Shown here one piece after another: positions 56,083 to 64,000 of a stretch of 64,000 nt of DNA (positions are counted from its first letter, which is position 1; each line of letters opens with the position of its first letter). The position numbers were made by a program, and so were the translations under genes. The notes beneath the pieces are model-generated. The model searched no databases, was not told where the DNA came from, and was given only the letters and a program-made list of their open reading frames with translations. Source of the DNA: Citrobacter sp. wls619 (lineage in GTDB: Bacteria; Pseudomonadota; Gammaproteobacteria; Enterobacterales; Enterobacteriaceae); the NCBI RefSeq assembly GCF_005281345.1, contig NZ_SZXJ01000042.1:2387-66386 (forward strand), read 5' to 3'.

Positions 56083-56892
56083 CTAACGCTCATTTTCCTC
56101 CAGCTTACAGCTATTACACGGTAAGTTTTTGCCAATAAAGTAACGATAAATTGCTGCCCCCGCACAAGCACCAATGATAGGTGCCACGATCGGGACAATA
56201 AAGTAAGGAATATCACGCCCCCCAGTCATCGCGACATCCCCCCAGCCCGCCATCCATGCGAACAATTTAGGCCCAAAATCACGAGCCGGATTCATGGCAA
56301 ATCCGGTAAGCGGCCCGGTAGAAGCCCCTAGAACAGCAACCAGAATACCGATCAGTAGTGGTGCTAACGGCCCCCGGGGAATCCCATTGCCATCATCGGT
56401 GAGCGCCATGATCATCCCCATCAGAATGGAGGTAATCACAACTTCCACCAGTGCAGCCTGCCAGACGCTGAGTGCAGCGGCAGGATAAGTACTAAATATG
56501 CTGGCAAGCTGCAAACTTTCGAGGCTGCCCCGCACCATGTGGTGGGCGGTTTCGTACTCGATAAACAAACTGCCATACAACAAATAGGCGAGCAGAGCGC
56601 CACCAAAGGCGCCAGCCACCTGAGCAATGGAGTACGGCAACACTTTACGGCCAGGAAAACAGGCAAACAGCCACAGTGCGATGGTGATAGCGGGATTGAG
56701 ATGCGCACCTGAGATCCCGGCAGTCAGATAAACAGCCAGTGAGATCCCCAGCCCCCATATAATGCAGATCTCCCACAACCCTAAACTGGCACCGGCTACT
56801 TTCAGGGCGCTCAGGCATCCAATGCCAAAAAACAAAAATAATCCGGTACCCAAAAACTCGGCAATGCATTGCGCTTTTAGTGAATCGTTCAT
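56083..56892 (-). CDS. pduF: Propanediol diffusion facilitator PduF
   Basis: 269-residue aquaglyceroporin of the MIP family with six membrane segments and both NPA boxes (GAHLNPAIT near residue 66 and GFAMNPARD near 199). It admits 1,2-propanediol through the inner membrane. It is divergent from pduA. Confidence 0.95.
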   Translation of the reverse strand: MNDSLKAQCIAEFLGTGLFLFFGIGCLSALKVAGASLGLWEICIIWGLGISLAVYLTAGISGAHLNPAITIALWLFACFPGRKVLPYSIAQVAGAFGGALLAYLLYGSLFIEYETAHHMVRGSLESLQLASIFSTYPAAALSVWQAALVEVVITSILMGMIMALTDDGNGIPRGPLAPLLIGILVAVLGASTGPLTGFAMNPARDFGPKLFAWMAGWGDVAMTGGRDIPYFIVPIVAPIIGACAGAAIYRYFIGKNLPCNSCKLEENER

Positions 56893-57417
56893 TGTGACAC
56901 CTTCTAAGCAGAGTTCGTGTCTTTACCAGCGGTCTCCTTGCTGGCTCGTAGAATACTTCGAGACTTACTATAAAAAGCGGTGTCGGCAAATTGTTGGCAA
57001 CCTGAAGGCGGTATGTGCGTCAAAATCGTGTTGTGATAGCAAATTCTTGCCATCACCTTTATAAAAACACGCCGCCGAATGGGCCGAATCCTTATTAAAA
57101 GCGCATTTATAAAATAATAAAATATTGCCTATAGCAGATTTTAATTTTCAAACAACCATCACAATTTCATTTTCATCGCATAGCAAATGATATTTATCCT
57201 GTCACCTTCAAAAGTGTAAATATGGAATTAACATAACTAATTTGTCATATTAATAACTTTTAATAAATCATTTAAAAACAATGTATTATGACAGATCGTA
57301 GCAATTTTATATCACCCTATCCTCACTATTTTTTCACTCACACTTTCAAGTCAGCCATTCTTTTTCCTCGCTTCTTTTTATAGTCATGAAAATCGGGACA
57401 ACCCAGGCGAGGTCTTT
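56893..57417. promoter_or_regulatory. Divergent pduF / pdu operon control region
   Basis: 525 bp of AT-rich DNA between pduF and pduA. In Salmonella this interval carries the PocR-activated pdu promoter and CRP/ArcA-responsive elements. I could not find a CRP site with proper spacing. A GAGG before ATG 57418 is the pduA ribosome binding site. Confidence 0.6.
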
Positions 57418-57699
57418 ATGCAACAAGAAGCGTTAGGAATGGTAGAAACCAAAGGCTTAACTGCAGCCATAGAGGCCGCAGACGCAATGGTGAAATCAGC
57501 CAATGTGATGCTGGTCGGCTACGAAAAAATTGGTTCAGGGCTGGTAACAGTCATTGTTCGCGGGGATGTCGGCGCGGTTAAAGCAGCAACAGATGCCGGT
57601 GCCGCCGCCGCACGCAACGTGGGAGAAGTGAAAGCCGTACATGTGATCCCACGCCCTCACACCGATGTCGAAAAAATCTTACCGAAGGGAATTAGCTAA
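57418..57699 (+). CDS. pduA: Microcompartment shell protein PduA
   Basis: 93-residue BMC-domain protein forming hexameric shell tiles with a central pore for propanediol. It has [23 protein letters not shown] and the pore loop KIGSGLVTV. Its stop overlaps the pduB start by one base (TAATG). Confidence 0.97.
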
Positions 57700-58511
57700 T
57701 GAGCAGCAATGAGCTGGTTGAACAGATCATGGCGCAGGTGATTGCTCGTGTGGCAACGCCGGAACAGCAGGCTATCCCTGAAAATACTCACCCAACACGA
57801 GAAACGGCTATGGCAGAGAAAAGCTGCAGTTTAACGGAGTTTGTCGGTACTGCGATTGGCGACACCGTCGGTCTGGTGATCGCCAACGTAGACAGTGCCT
57901 TACTGGATGCGATGAAACTTGAAAAACGCTATCGCTCCATCGGTATCCTCGGCGCGCGCACAGGCGCAGGCCCACACATCATGGCAGCCGATGAAGCGGT
58001 AAAAGCCACCAATACTGAAGTCGTCAGTATTGAGCTTCCTCGTGATACCAAAGGCGGCGCGGGTCACGGCTCGCTGATTATCTTAGGCGGTAACGACGTT
58101 TCTGACGTGAAGCGCGGGATTGAAGTTGCGCTGAAAGAGCTGGATCGCACCTTTGGCGATGTCTACGCCAATGAAGCCGGACACATCGAAATGCAATACA
58201 CGGCGCGCGCCAGCTACGCGCTGGAAAAAGCCTTTGGTGCGCCAATTGGTCGTGCCTGTGGCGTTATCGTCGGTGCCCCGGCCTCCGTTGGTGTACTGAT
58301 GGCCGATACGGCGCTGAAATCCGCCAATGTTGAAGTGGTGGCCTACAGTTCCCCCGCTCATGGCACCAGTTTCAGCAACGAAGCTATTCTGGTCATTTCC
58401 GGTGACTCCGGGGCTGTGCGCCAGGCCGTCATCTCAGCCCGTGAAATCGGTAAAACCGTGCTGGCGACCCTCGGCTCAGAACCCAAAAACGACCGTCCGT
58501 CCTATATCTGA
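57699..58511 (+). CDS. pduB: Microcompartment shell protein PduB (and PduB')
   Basis: 270-residue protein with two BMC domains that forms trimeric pseudohexamers. The first 37 residues form the extension that tethers enzymes to the shell in Salmonella. An internal Met at codon 38 (57810, AMAEKS) is where PduB' starts in Salmonella. It is followed by pduC after 18 nt. Confidence 0.96.
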   Translation: MSSNELVEQIMAQVIARVATPEQQAIPENTHPTRETAMAEKSCSLTEFVGTAIGDTVGLVIANVDSALLDAMKLEKRYRSIGILGARTGAGPHIMAADEAVKATNTEVVSIELPRDTKGGAGHGSLIILGGNDVSDVKRGIEVALKELDRTFGDVYANEAGHIEMQYTARASYALEKAFGAPIGRACGVIVGAPASVGVLMADTALKSANVEVVAYSSPAHGTSFSNEAILVISGDSGAVRQAVISAREIGKTVLATLGSEPKNDRPSYI

Positions 58512-58529
58512 TATCAGTGAGGCTGATTC

Positions 58530-60194
58530 ATGAGATCGAAAAGATTTGAAGCACTGGCGAAACGCCCTGTGAATCAGGACGGCTTCGTTAAGGAGTGGAT
58601 CGAAGAAGGCTTCATTGCGATGGAAAGCCCGAACGACCCTAAGCCGTCGATTAAAATCGTCAACGGAATGGTCACTGAACTGGACGGCAAATCCGCCAGT
58701 GAATTTGATCTGATTGACCACTTCATCGCGCGCTACGGTATTAACCTGGCTCGCGCTGAAGAGGTGATGGCGATGGACTCGGTTAAACTCGCCAATATGC
58801 TTTGCGACCCCAACGTCAAGCGTATGGACATTGTTCCTCTGACCACTGCAATGACGCCAGCGAAAATTGTGGAAGTGGTTTCGCACATGAACGTCGTTGA
58901 GATGATGATGGCAATGCAGAAAATGCGTGCCCGCCGTACCCCGTCTCAACAAGCGCACGTGACTAACGTCAAAGACAACCCGGTACAGATTGCCGCCGAT
59001 GCGGCAGAAGGTGCCTGGCGTGGATTTGATGAGCAGGAAACGACCGTTGCTGTTGCGCGTTACGCGCCGTTTAACGCGATTGCTCTGCTGGTAGGTTCGC
59101 AGGTTGGACGCCCTGGCGTGTTAACTCAGTGTTCTCTGGAAGAAGCCACCGAGCTGAAACTCGGCATGTTGGGCCACACCTGTTACGCAGAAACCATCTC
59201 CGTCTACGGTACTGAACCCGTCTTTACCGACGGTGACGACACGCCATGGTCAAAAGGTTTTCTGGCCTCTTCTTACGCTTCACGCGGCCTGAAAATGCGC
59301 TTCACTTCTGGTTCCGGTTCAGAAGTTCAGATGGGCTACGCCGAAGGCAAATCGATGCTTTATCTGGAAGCGCGCTGCATTTACATCACCAAAGCAGCTG
59401 GCGTTCAGGGTTTGCAAAACGGTTCCGTAAGCTGCATTGGCGTACCTTCAGCCGTGCCATCAGGTATTCGCGCGGTGCTGGCAGAAAACCTGATCTGTTC
59501 GTCACTGGATCTGGAGTGCGCCTCCAGTAATGACCAGACCTTTACCCACTCCGATATGCGTCGTACTGCTCGTCTGCTGATGCAATTCTTGCCGGGTACA
59601 GATTTCATTTCATCTGGTTATTCCGCTGTTCCGAACTACGACAACATGTTCGCCGGTTCCAACGAGGACGCCGAAGATTTTGACGATTACAACGTCATCC
59701 AGCGCGATCTGAAAGTCGACGGTGGTCTGCGTCCGGTGCGTGAAGAAGACGTTATCGCCATTCGCAATAAAGCGGCTCGCGCGCTGCAGGCCGTTTTCGC
59801 CGGGATGGGATTACCGCCAATCACCGACGAAGAAGTCGAGGCCGCGACCTACGCCCACGGTTCAAAAGATATGCCTGAGCGTAACATCGTTGAAGACATC
59901 AAATTTGCGCAAGAGATCATCAATAAAAACCGTAACGGCCTGGAAGTGGTTAAAGCCCTTGCTCAGGGTGGGTTTACCGATGTGGCGCAAGACATGCTCA
60001 ACATCCAAAAAGCCAAGTTAACCGGAGACTATCTGCATACCTCCGCCATTATCGTCGGCGACGGACAAGTGCTTTCCGCAGTGAATGACGTCAACGATTA
60101 TGCCGGTCCGGCAACAGGTTATCGCCTGCAAGGCGAACGCTGGGAAGAAATTAAAAACATCCCTGGCGCACTTGATCCCAACGAGCTTGGCTAA
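58530..60194 (+). CDS. pduC: Propanediol dehydratase large subunit
   Basis: 554-residue alpha subunit of the adenosylcobalamin-dependent diol dehydratase, converting 1,2-propanediol to propionaldehyde inside the microcompartment. Length and sequence (GSGSEVQMGYAEGKSMLYLE; SSGYSAVPNYDNMFAGSNED) are those of PduC, a TIM barrel that binds substrate and K+/Ca2+. Confidence 0.97.
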   Translation: MRSKRFEALAKRPVNQDGFVKEWIEEGFIAMESPNDPKPSIKIVNGMVTELDGKSASEFDLIDHFIARYGINLARAEEVMAMDSVKLANMLCDPNVKRMDIVPLTTAMTPAKIVEVVSHMNVVEMMMAMQKMRARRTPSQQAHVTNVKDNPVQIAADAAEGAWRGFDEQETTVAVARYAPFNAIALLVGSQVGRPGVLTQCSLEEATELKLGMLGHTCYAETISVYGTEPVFTDGDDTPWSKGFLASSYASRGLKMRFTSGSGSEVQMGYAEGKSMLYLEARCIYITKAAGVQGLQNGSVSCIGVPSAVPSGIRAVLAENLICSSLDLECASSNDQTFTHSDMRRTARLLMQFLPGTDFISSGYSAVPNYDNMFAGSNEDAEDFDDYNVIQRDLKVDGGLRPVREEDVIAIRNKAARALQAVFAGMGLPPITDEEVEAATYAHGSKDMPERNIVEDIKFAQEIINKNRNGLEVVKALAQGGFTDVAQDMLNIQKAKLTGDYLHTSAIIVGDGQVLSAVNDVNDYAGPATGYRLQGERWEEIKNIPGALDPNELG

Positions 60195-60204
60195 GGGGTG
60201 AACA

Positions 60205-60879
60205 ATGGAAATCAATGAAAAACTGCTGCGTCAGATAATTGAGGATGTGCTGGCTGAAATGCAGACCAGCGATAAACCTGTTTCTTTTCGCGCTTCGGCC
60301 GCGACCAGTGCACCGCAGGCTGCAACAGTACAGGATGACAGTTTTCTGACCGAAATTGGCGAAGCCAAACAAGGTCAGCAGCAGGACGAAGTCATTATTG
60401 CCGTAGGCCCGGCGTTTGGACTCTCACAAACCGTCAATATCGTCGGTATTCCGCACAAGAATATTTTGCGCGAAGTGATAGCCGGTATTGAGGAAGAGGG
60501 AATTAAAGCACGCGTAATCCGCTGTTTTAAATCTTCCGATGTTGCGTTTGTGGCTGTGGAAGGTAACCGCCTGAGTGGTTCCGGGATCTCAATTGGCATC
60601 CAGTCCAAAGGCACCACGGTTATCCACCAGCAAGGATTACCGCCGCTTTCTAACCTGGAGTTGTTCCCACAGGCGCCGTTGCTGACGCTGGAAACCTACC
60701 GTCAGATTGGTAAGAACGCCGCACGTTACGCCAAGCGTGAGTCTCCGCAACCGGTCCCGACGCTGAATGACCAAATGGCGCGTCCGAAGTATCAGGCGAA
60801 ATCAGCCATTTTGCACATTAAAGAGACCAAATACGTCGTGACGGGCAAAAACCCGCAGGAACTGCGCGTGGCGCTTTGA
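60205..60879 (+). CDS. pduD: Propanediol dehydratase medium subunit
   Basis: 224-residue beta subunit. The N-terminal helix ([19 protein letters not shown]) is the known encapsulation signal of this family, followed by the B12-binding part. It lies 10 nt after pduC. Confidence 0.97.
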   Translation: MEINEKLLRQIIEDVLAEMQTSDKPVSFRASAATSAPQAATVQDDSFLTEIGEAKQGQQQDEVIIAVGPAFGLSQTVNIVGIPHKNILREVIAGIEEEGIKARVIRCFKSSDVAFVAVEGNRLSGSGISIGIQSKGTTVIHQQGLPPLSNLELFPQAPLLTLETYRQIGKNAARYAKRESPQPVPTLNDQMARPKYQAKSAILHIKETKYVVTGKNPQELRVAL

Positions 60880-60893
60880 TAAAGGATAACTCC

Positions 60894-61412
60894 ATGAATA
60901 CCGACGCAATTGAATCGATGGTTCGGGATGTGTTGAGCCGGATGAACAGCCTGCAAGGAGAAACAACCTCTCCCGTTACGGCAGCAGCTCCAGCACATAC
61001 CGCAAAAGTCACGGATTACCCGCTGGCGAATAAGCATCCTGAGTGGGTCAAAACCGCAACCAACAAAACGTTGGATGACTTCACGCTCGAAAATGTTCTG
61101 AGCAATAAAGTGACCGCGCAGGATATGCGTATCACGCCTGAAACGCTGCGTATTCAAGCGGACATCGCCAAAGACGCCGGCCGTGACAGACTGGCGATGA
61201 ACTTCGAACGTGCAGCCGAACTGACTGCTGTACCTGACGACCGCATTCTTGAGATCTACAACGCGCTACGTCCTTATCGCTCAACGAAAGACGAGTTGAT
61301 GGCCATCGCCGACGATCTGGAGAGTCGCTATCAGGCGAAGATCTGTGCCGCGTTCGTTCGTGAAGCAGCAGCGCTGTATGTAGAGCGTAAGAAACTTAAA
61401 GGCGACGACTAA
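60894..61412 (+). CDS. pduE: Propanediol dehydratase small subunit
   Basis: 172-residue gamma subunit. The start MNTDAIESMVRDVLSRM at 60894 follows AAGGATAA; an ATG 6 codons upstream overlaps pduD and lacks one. Its N-terminal helix is again a likely encapsulation peptide. Confidence 0.96.
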   Translation: MNTDAIESMVRDVLSRMNSLQGETTSPVTAAAPAHTAKVTDYPLANKHPEWVKTATNKTLDDFTLENVLSNKVTAQDMRITPETLRIQADIAKDAGRDRLAMNFERAAELTAVPDDRILEIYNALRPYRSTKDELMAIADDLESRYQAKICAAFVREAAALYVERKKLKGDD

Positions 61413-61427
61413 CGTCAGGGTGAAACG

Positions 61428-63260
61428 ATGCGATATATAGCTGGCATTGATATAGGAAACTCATCAACGGAAGTCGCACTGGCAACCCTGGATGAGACTG
61501 GCGCGCTGAGCATCACCGGCAGCGCACTGGCGGAAACCACCGGGATTAAAGGCACATTACGTAATGTGTTTGGCATTCAGGAGGCACTTACGCTGGCGGC
61601 AAAAAACGCCGGTATCAATGTCAGCGATATTTCGCTCATCCGTATTAACGAAGCCACTCCGGTCATTGGTGACGTGGCGATGGAAACGATAACCGAAACC
61701 ATCATCACAGAATCCACCATGATCGGCCATAACCCTAAAACGCCGGGCGGTGTCGGGTTAGGCGTGGGCGTCACTATTACGCCGGAAGACCTCCTCAGTC
61801 GTCCGGCGGATACGCCCTATATTCTGGTCGTATCATCGGCTTTCGATTTTGCCGATGTCGCCACGATGATTAATGCCTCCGTCCGTGCCGGATACCGGTT
61901 AACCGGCGTTATTTTGCAGCAGGACGATGGCGTGCTGGTCAGTAATCGTCTGACTCATCCCCTGCCCATCGTTGATGAAGTCCGCCATATCGATCGCATC
62001 CCGCTGGGCATGCTGGCCGCCATTGAGGTCGCTGTTCCAGGTAAGGTTATCGAAACCCTTTCTAACCCGTACGGAATCGCGACTGTCTTTAGCCTTAGCG
62101 CAGAAGAGACCAAAAATATTGTCCCCATGGCCCGCGCACTGATTGGCAACCGTTCTGCGGTAGTGGTGAAAACGCCGTCAGGTGATGTGAAGGCTCGTGC
62201 AATACCAGCCGGAAACCTGGAACTGCAATCGCAAGGACGAACCGTGCGCGTCGACGTCGCGGCAGGTGCCGACGCGATTATGAAAGCGGTTGGCGAATGC
62301 CCGAAGCTGGATAACGTCACCGGAGAGGCGGGAACCAATATTGGCGGCATGCTGGAGCACGTTCGCCAGACAATGGCCGAATTAACCAACAAACCCAGTC
62401 ATGAAATTTTTATTCAGGATCTGTTGGCCGTTGATACTTCAGTTCCCGTCAGCGTGACCGGGGGACTTGCCGGCGAGTTTTCACTGGAACAGGCCGTTGG
62501 TATTGCTTCGATGGTGAAATCAGATCGTCTGCAAATGGCGATGATTGCCCAGGAAATCACGCAAAAACTCAACATTGACGTGCAGGTTGGTGGTGCTGAA
62601 GCCGAAGCCGCTATTCTGGGCGCCTTAACCACACCGGGTACCACACGCCCACTGGCTATTCTGGATCTTGGGGCCGGATCGACTGACGCCTCTATCATTA
62701 ATCCTAAGGGCGACATTATTGCCACACACCTGGCGGGTGCAGGCGATATGGTCACGATGATTATTGCCCGCGAACTGGGTCTGGATGACCGCTATCTGGC
62801 GGAAGAAATCAAGAAGTACCCGCTGGCGAAAGTGGAGAGTTTATTCCACCTGCGCCACGAAGATGGCAGCGTCCAGTTCTTCCCAACGCCTCTCCCGCCG
62901 ACCGTCTTCGCTCGCGTATGCGTTGTAAAACCGGATGAACTGGTGCCACTGCCCGGCGATCTGGCGCTGGAAAAAGTGCGTGCCATTCGCCGCAGCGCTA
63001 AAGAGCGTGTTTTTGTTACCAACGCGCTGAGAGCGTTGCGACAGGTTAGCCCAACCGGGAATATTCGGGACATTCCTTTTGTCGTTCTTGTTGGAGGTTC
63101 CTCGCTGGACTTCGAAGTTCCGCAACTGGTTACTGATGCACTGGCTCATTATCGCCTGGTCGCGGGTCGCGGCAATATTCGGGGCACGGAAGGCCCGCGC
63201 AACGCGGTTGCGACGGGGTTAATTCTCTCCTGGTACAAGGCATTCGCTCATGGAAAGTAA
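61428..63260 (+). CDS. pduG: Diol dehydratase reactivase large subunit
   Basis: 610-residue actin-like ATPase exchanging damaged B12 for fresh cofactor in PduCDE. It has the nucleotide-binding GIDIGNSSTEVAL at the N-terminus and LAILDLGAGSTDASII near residue 407. The 3' end overlaps pduH by 11 nt. Confidence 0.97.
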   Translation: MRYIAGIDIGNSSTEVALATLDETGALSITGSALAETTGIKGTLRNVFGIQEALTLAAKNAGINVSDISLIRINEATPVIGDVAMETITETIITESTMIGHNPKTPGGVGLGVGVTITPEDLLSRPADTPYILVVSSAFDFADVATMINASVRAGYRLTGVILQQDDGVLVSNRLTHPLPIVDEVRHIDRIPLGMLAAIEVAVPGKVIETLSNPYGIATVFSLSAEETKNIVPMARALIGNRSAVVVKTPSGDVKARAIPAGNLELQSQGRTVRVDVAAGADAIMKAVGECPKLDNVTGEAGTNIGGMLEHVRQTMAELTNKPSHEIFIQDLLAVDTSVPVSVTGGLAGEFSLEQAVGIASMVKSDRLQMAMIAQEITQKLNIDVQVGGAEAEAAILGALTTPGTTRPLAILDLGAGSTDASIINPKGDIIATHLAGAGDMVTMIIARELGLDDRYLAEEIKKYPLAKVESLFHLRHEDGSVQFFPTPLPPTVFARVCVVKPDELVPLPGDLALEKVRAIRRSAKERVFVTNALRALRQVSPTGNIRDIPFVVLVGGSSLDFEVPQLVTDALAHYRLVAGRGNIRGTEGPRNAVATGLILSWYKAFAHGK

Positions 63261-63600
63261 CCTCACGGCACCCGCTATCGTGATAGTCGCCATGGGTGAC
63301 TGCGCAAACATCTGGAATGACGTTCTGCTGGGCATTGAAGAAGAAGGTATCCCCTTCGTGATTCAACAGACTCACTCGACTGACATTATCCACAACGCAT
63401 GGCTGGCCGCCTGTCAGTCACCGTTGCTGGTCGGCATTGGATGCAGCCAGGAAAAGCTGGTTGTGCACTATAAGAATCTACCCACCTCAGCGCCACTTTT
63501 TACGCTGATATATCAACAAAATAGCCACGCTCGCCGGAGCATCGGTAATAACGCTGCGCGACTGGTAAAAGGCATCCCCTTTCGGGACTGCCACTCATAA
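63250..63600 (+). CDS. pduH: Diol dehydratase reactivase small subunit
   Basis: 116-residue partner of PduG with a fold related to the dehydratase beta subunit. It begins [25 protein letters not shown]. Translation is likely coupled to pduG. Confidence 0.96.
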   Translation: MESNLTAPAIVIVAMGDCANIWNDVLLGIEEEGIPFVIQQTHSTDIIHNAWLAACQSPLLVGIGCSQEKLVVHYKNLPTSAPLFTLIYQQNSHARRSIGNNAARLVKGIPFRDCHS

Positions 63601-63619
63601 TCCACAGGAGAAAAGCAGT

Positions 63620-63895
63620 ATGAATAACGCACTGGGACTGGTTGAAACAAAAGGGCTTGTCGGCGCTATTGAAGCCGCTGATGCCATGGTGAAATCCGCA
63701 AATGTGCAGTTGGTTGGTTACGAAAAAATTGGCTCAGGACTTATCACCGTGATGGTCCGCGGGGATGTCGGTGCCGTAAAAGCGGCAGTAGATGCAGGAA
63801 GCGCAGCAGCGAGCGCTGTTGGAGAGGTGAAATCCTGTCACGTTATTCCACGTCCACACAGCGACGTTGAAGCCATTTTACCTAAATCCGCATAA
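63620..63895 (+). CDS. pduJ: Microcompartment shell protein PduJ
   Basis: 91-residue BMC hexamer protein, close paralogue of PduA (57418) and the most abundant shell component in Salmonella. GGAG precedes the ATG. Confidence 0.97.
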   Translation: MNNALGLVETKGLVGAIEAADAMVKSANVQLVGYEKIGSGLITVMVRGDVGAVKAAVDAGSAAASAVGEVKSCHVIPRPHSDVEAILPKSA

Positions 63896-63919
63896 ATCGC
63901 CGTAAACAAGGAGCACAGC

Positions 63920-64000
63920 GTGAAGCAATCACTGGGATTACTTGAAGTTAGTGGTCTGGCATTAGCCATCAGTTGCGCGGACGTCATGGCGAAAGCCGCT
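63920..64000 (+). CDS. pduK: Microcompartment shell protein PduK (partial)
   Basis: Only the first 27 codons lie in the window. A GTG start follows AAGGAG, and the BMC domain begins KQSLGLLEVSGLALAISCAD, as in PduK. The gene runs off the right edge. Confidence 0.9.
   Translation, partial: MKQSLGLLEVSGLALAISCADVMAKAA

Noticed and set aside
57037..57060. CRP site upstream of pduA (TGTGA ... TCAC)
   Set aside because: The half-sites are 16 bp apart instead of 6, so they do not form a CRP site.
1..64000. CRISPR arrays, complete insertion sequences or rRNA genes
   Set aside because: No regularly spaced repeats, transposase genes or rRNA sequence found.

Overview
The window is a chromosomal segment of an Enterobacteriaceae member, most likely Citrobacter or a close relative, with Salmonella as the alternative. 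The backbone genes yeeO, a tRNA-Asn, erfK/ldtA, cobTSU, the cbi operon, pocR, pduF and pduABCDEGHJK have the order known from Salmonella and Citrobacter. In E. coli K-12 the cbi and pdu genes are missing and cbl/nac follow the tRNA. Here cbl and nac are not found. Species assignment is inference from synteny and protein similarity recalled from memory.

Layout. (1) 1-1811: yeeO and tRNA-Asn, the left backbone. (2) About 1796-30141: a mosaic, much-decayed genomic island of roughly 28 kb. It starts with a P4-type tyrosine integrase next to the tRNA 3' end and appears to end at an imperfect copy of the tRNA 3' terminus at 30126-30141. It holds a radical SAM/SPASM peptide maturase broken by one stop codon, a second integrase remnant, a stand-alone AraC-type regulator, a sulfite reductase hemoprotein paralogue with a class I glutamine amidotransferase, LysR/ChaC/MFS/SDR/VOC genes, a second cyclopropane fatty acid synthase, several dead flavin oxidoreductases, a branched-chain amino acid transport operon (azlC-azlD-brnQ) with an Lrp-type regulator, and a flavin-dependent oxidoreductase cluster. 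(3) 30221-36813: a MazF/ChpB-like toxin with only a stump of antitoxin, a tautomerase, a YbfB-type MFS transporter, a LysR regulator and an iron(III) ABC transporter behind Fur-like sites. (4) 36837-54640: ldtA, then 20 tightly overlapping genes for anaerobic cobalamin synthesis and cobalt uptake, led by an adenosylcobalamin riboswitch and closed by a terminator. (5) 54969-64000: pocR, pduF and the first part of the propanediol-utilisation microcompartment operon, cut by the window end inside pduK.

How the parts work together. PocR, with 1,2-propanediol, is known in Salmonella to activate both cbi/cob and pdu. PduF admits propanediol, the B12-dependent dehydratase PduCDE works inside the PduA/B/J/K shell, PduGH reactivates it, and cbi/cob supply the cofactor under riboswitch feedback.

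The most striking new signal is at 23.0-29.2 kb. Four promoters (two luciferase-like monooxygenases, an Old Yellow Enzyme homologue, and an NTF2-like/FMN-reductase pair divergent from a LysR gene) each carry the same 27-bp three-half-site operator, TTCCC-N7-GGGAA-N5-TTCCC, always in the same orientation to the gene it precedes. This looks like a compact, autoregulated LysR regulon for a flavin-dependent transformation whose substrate is unknown.
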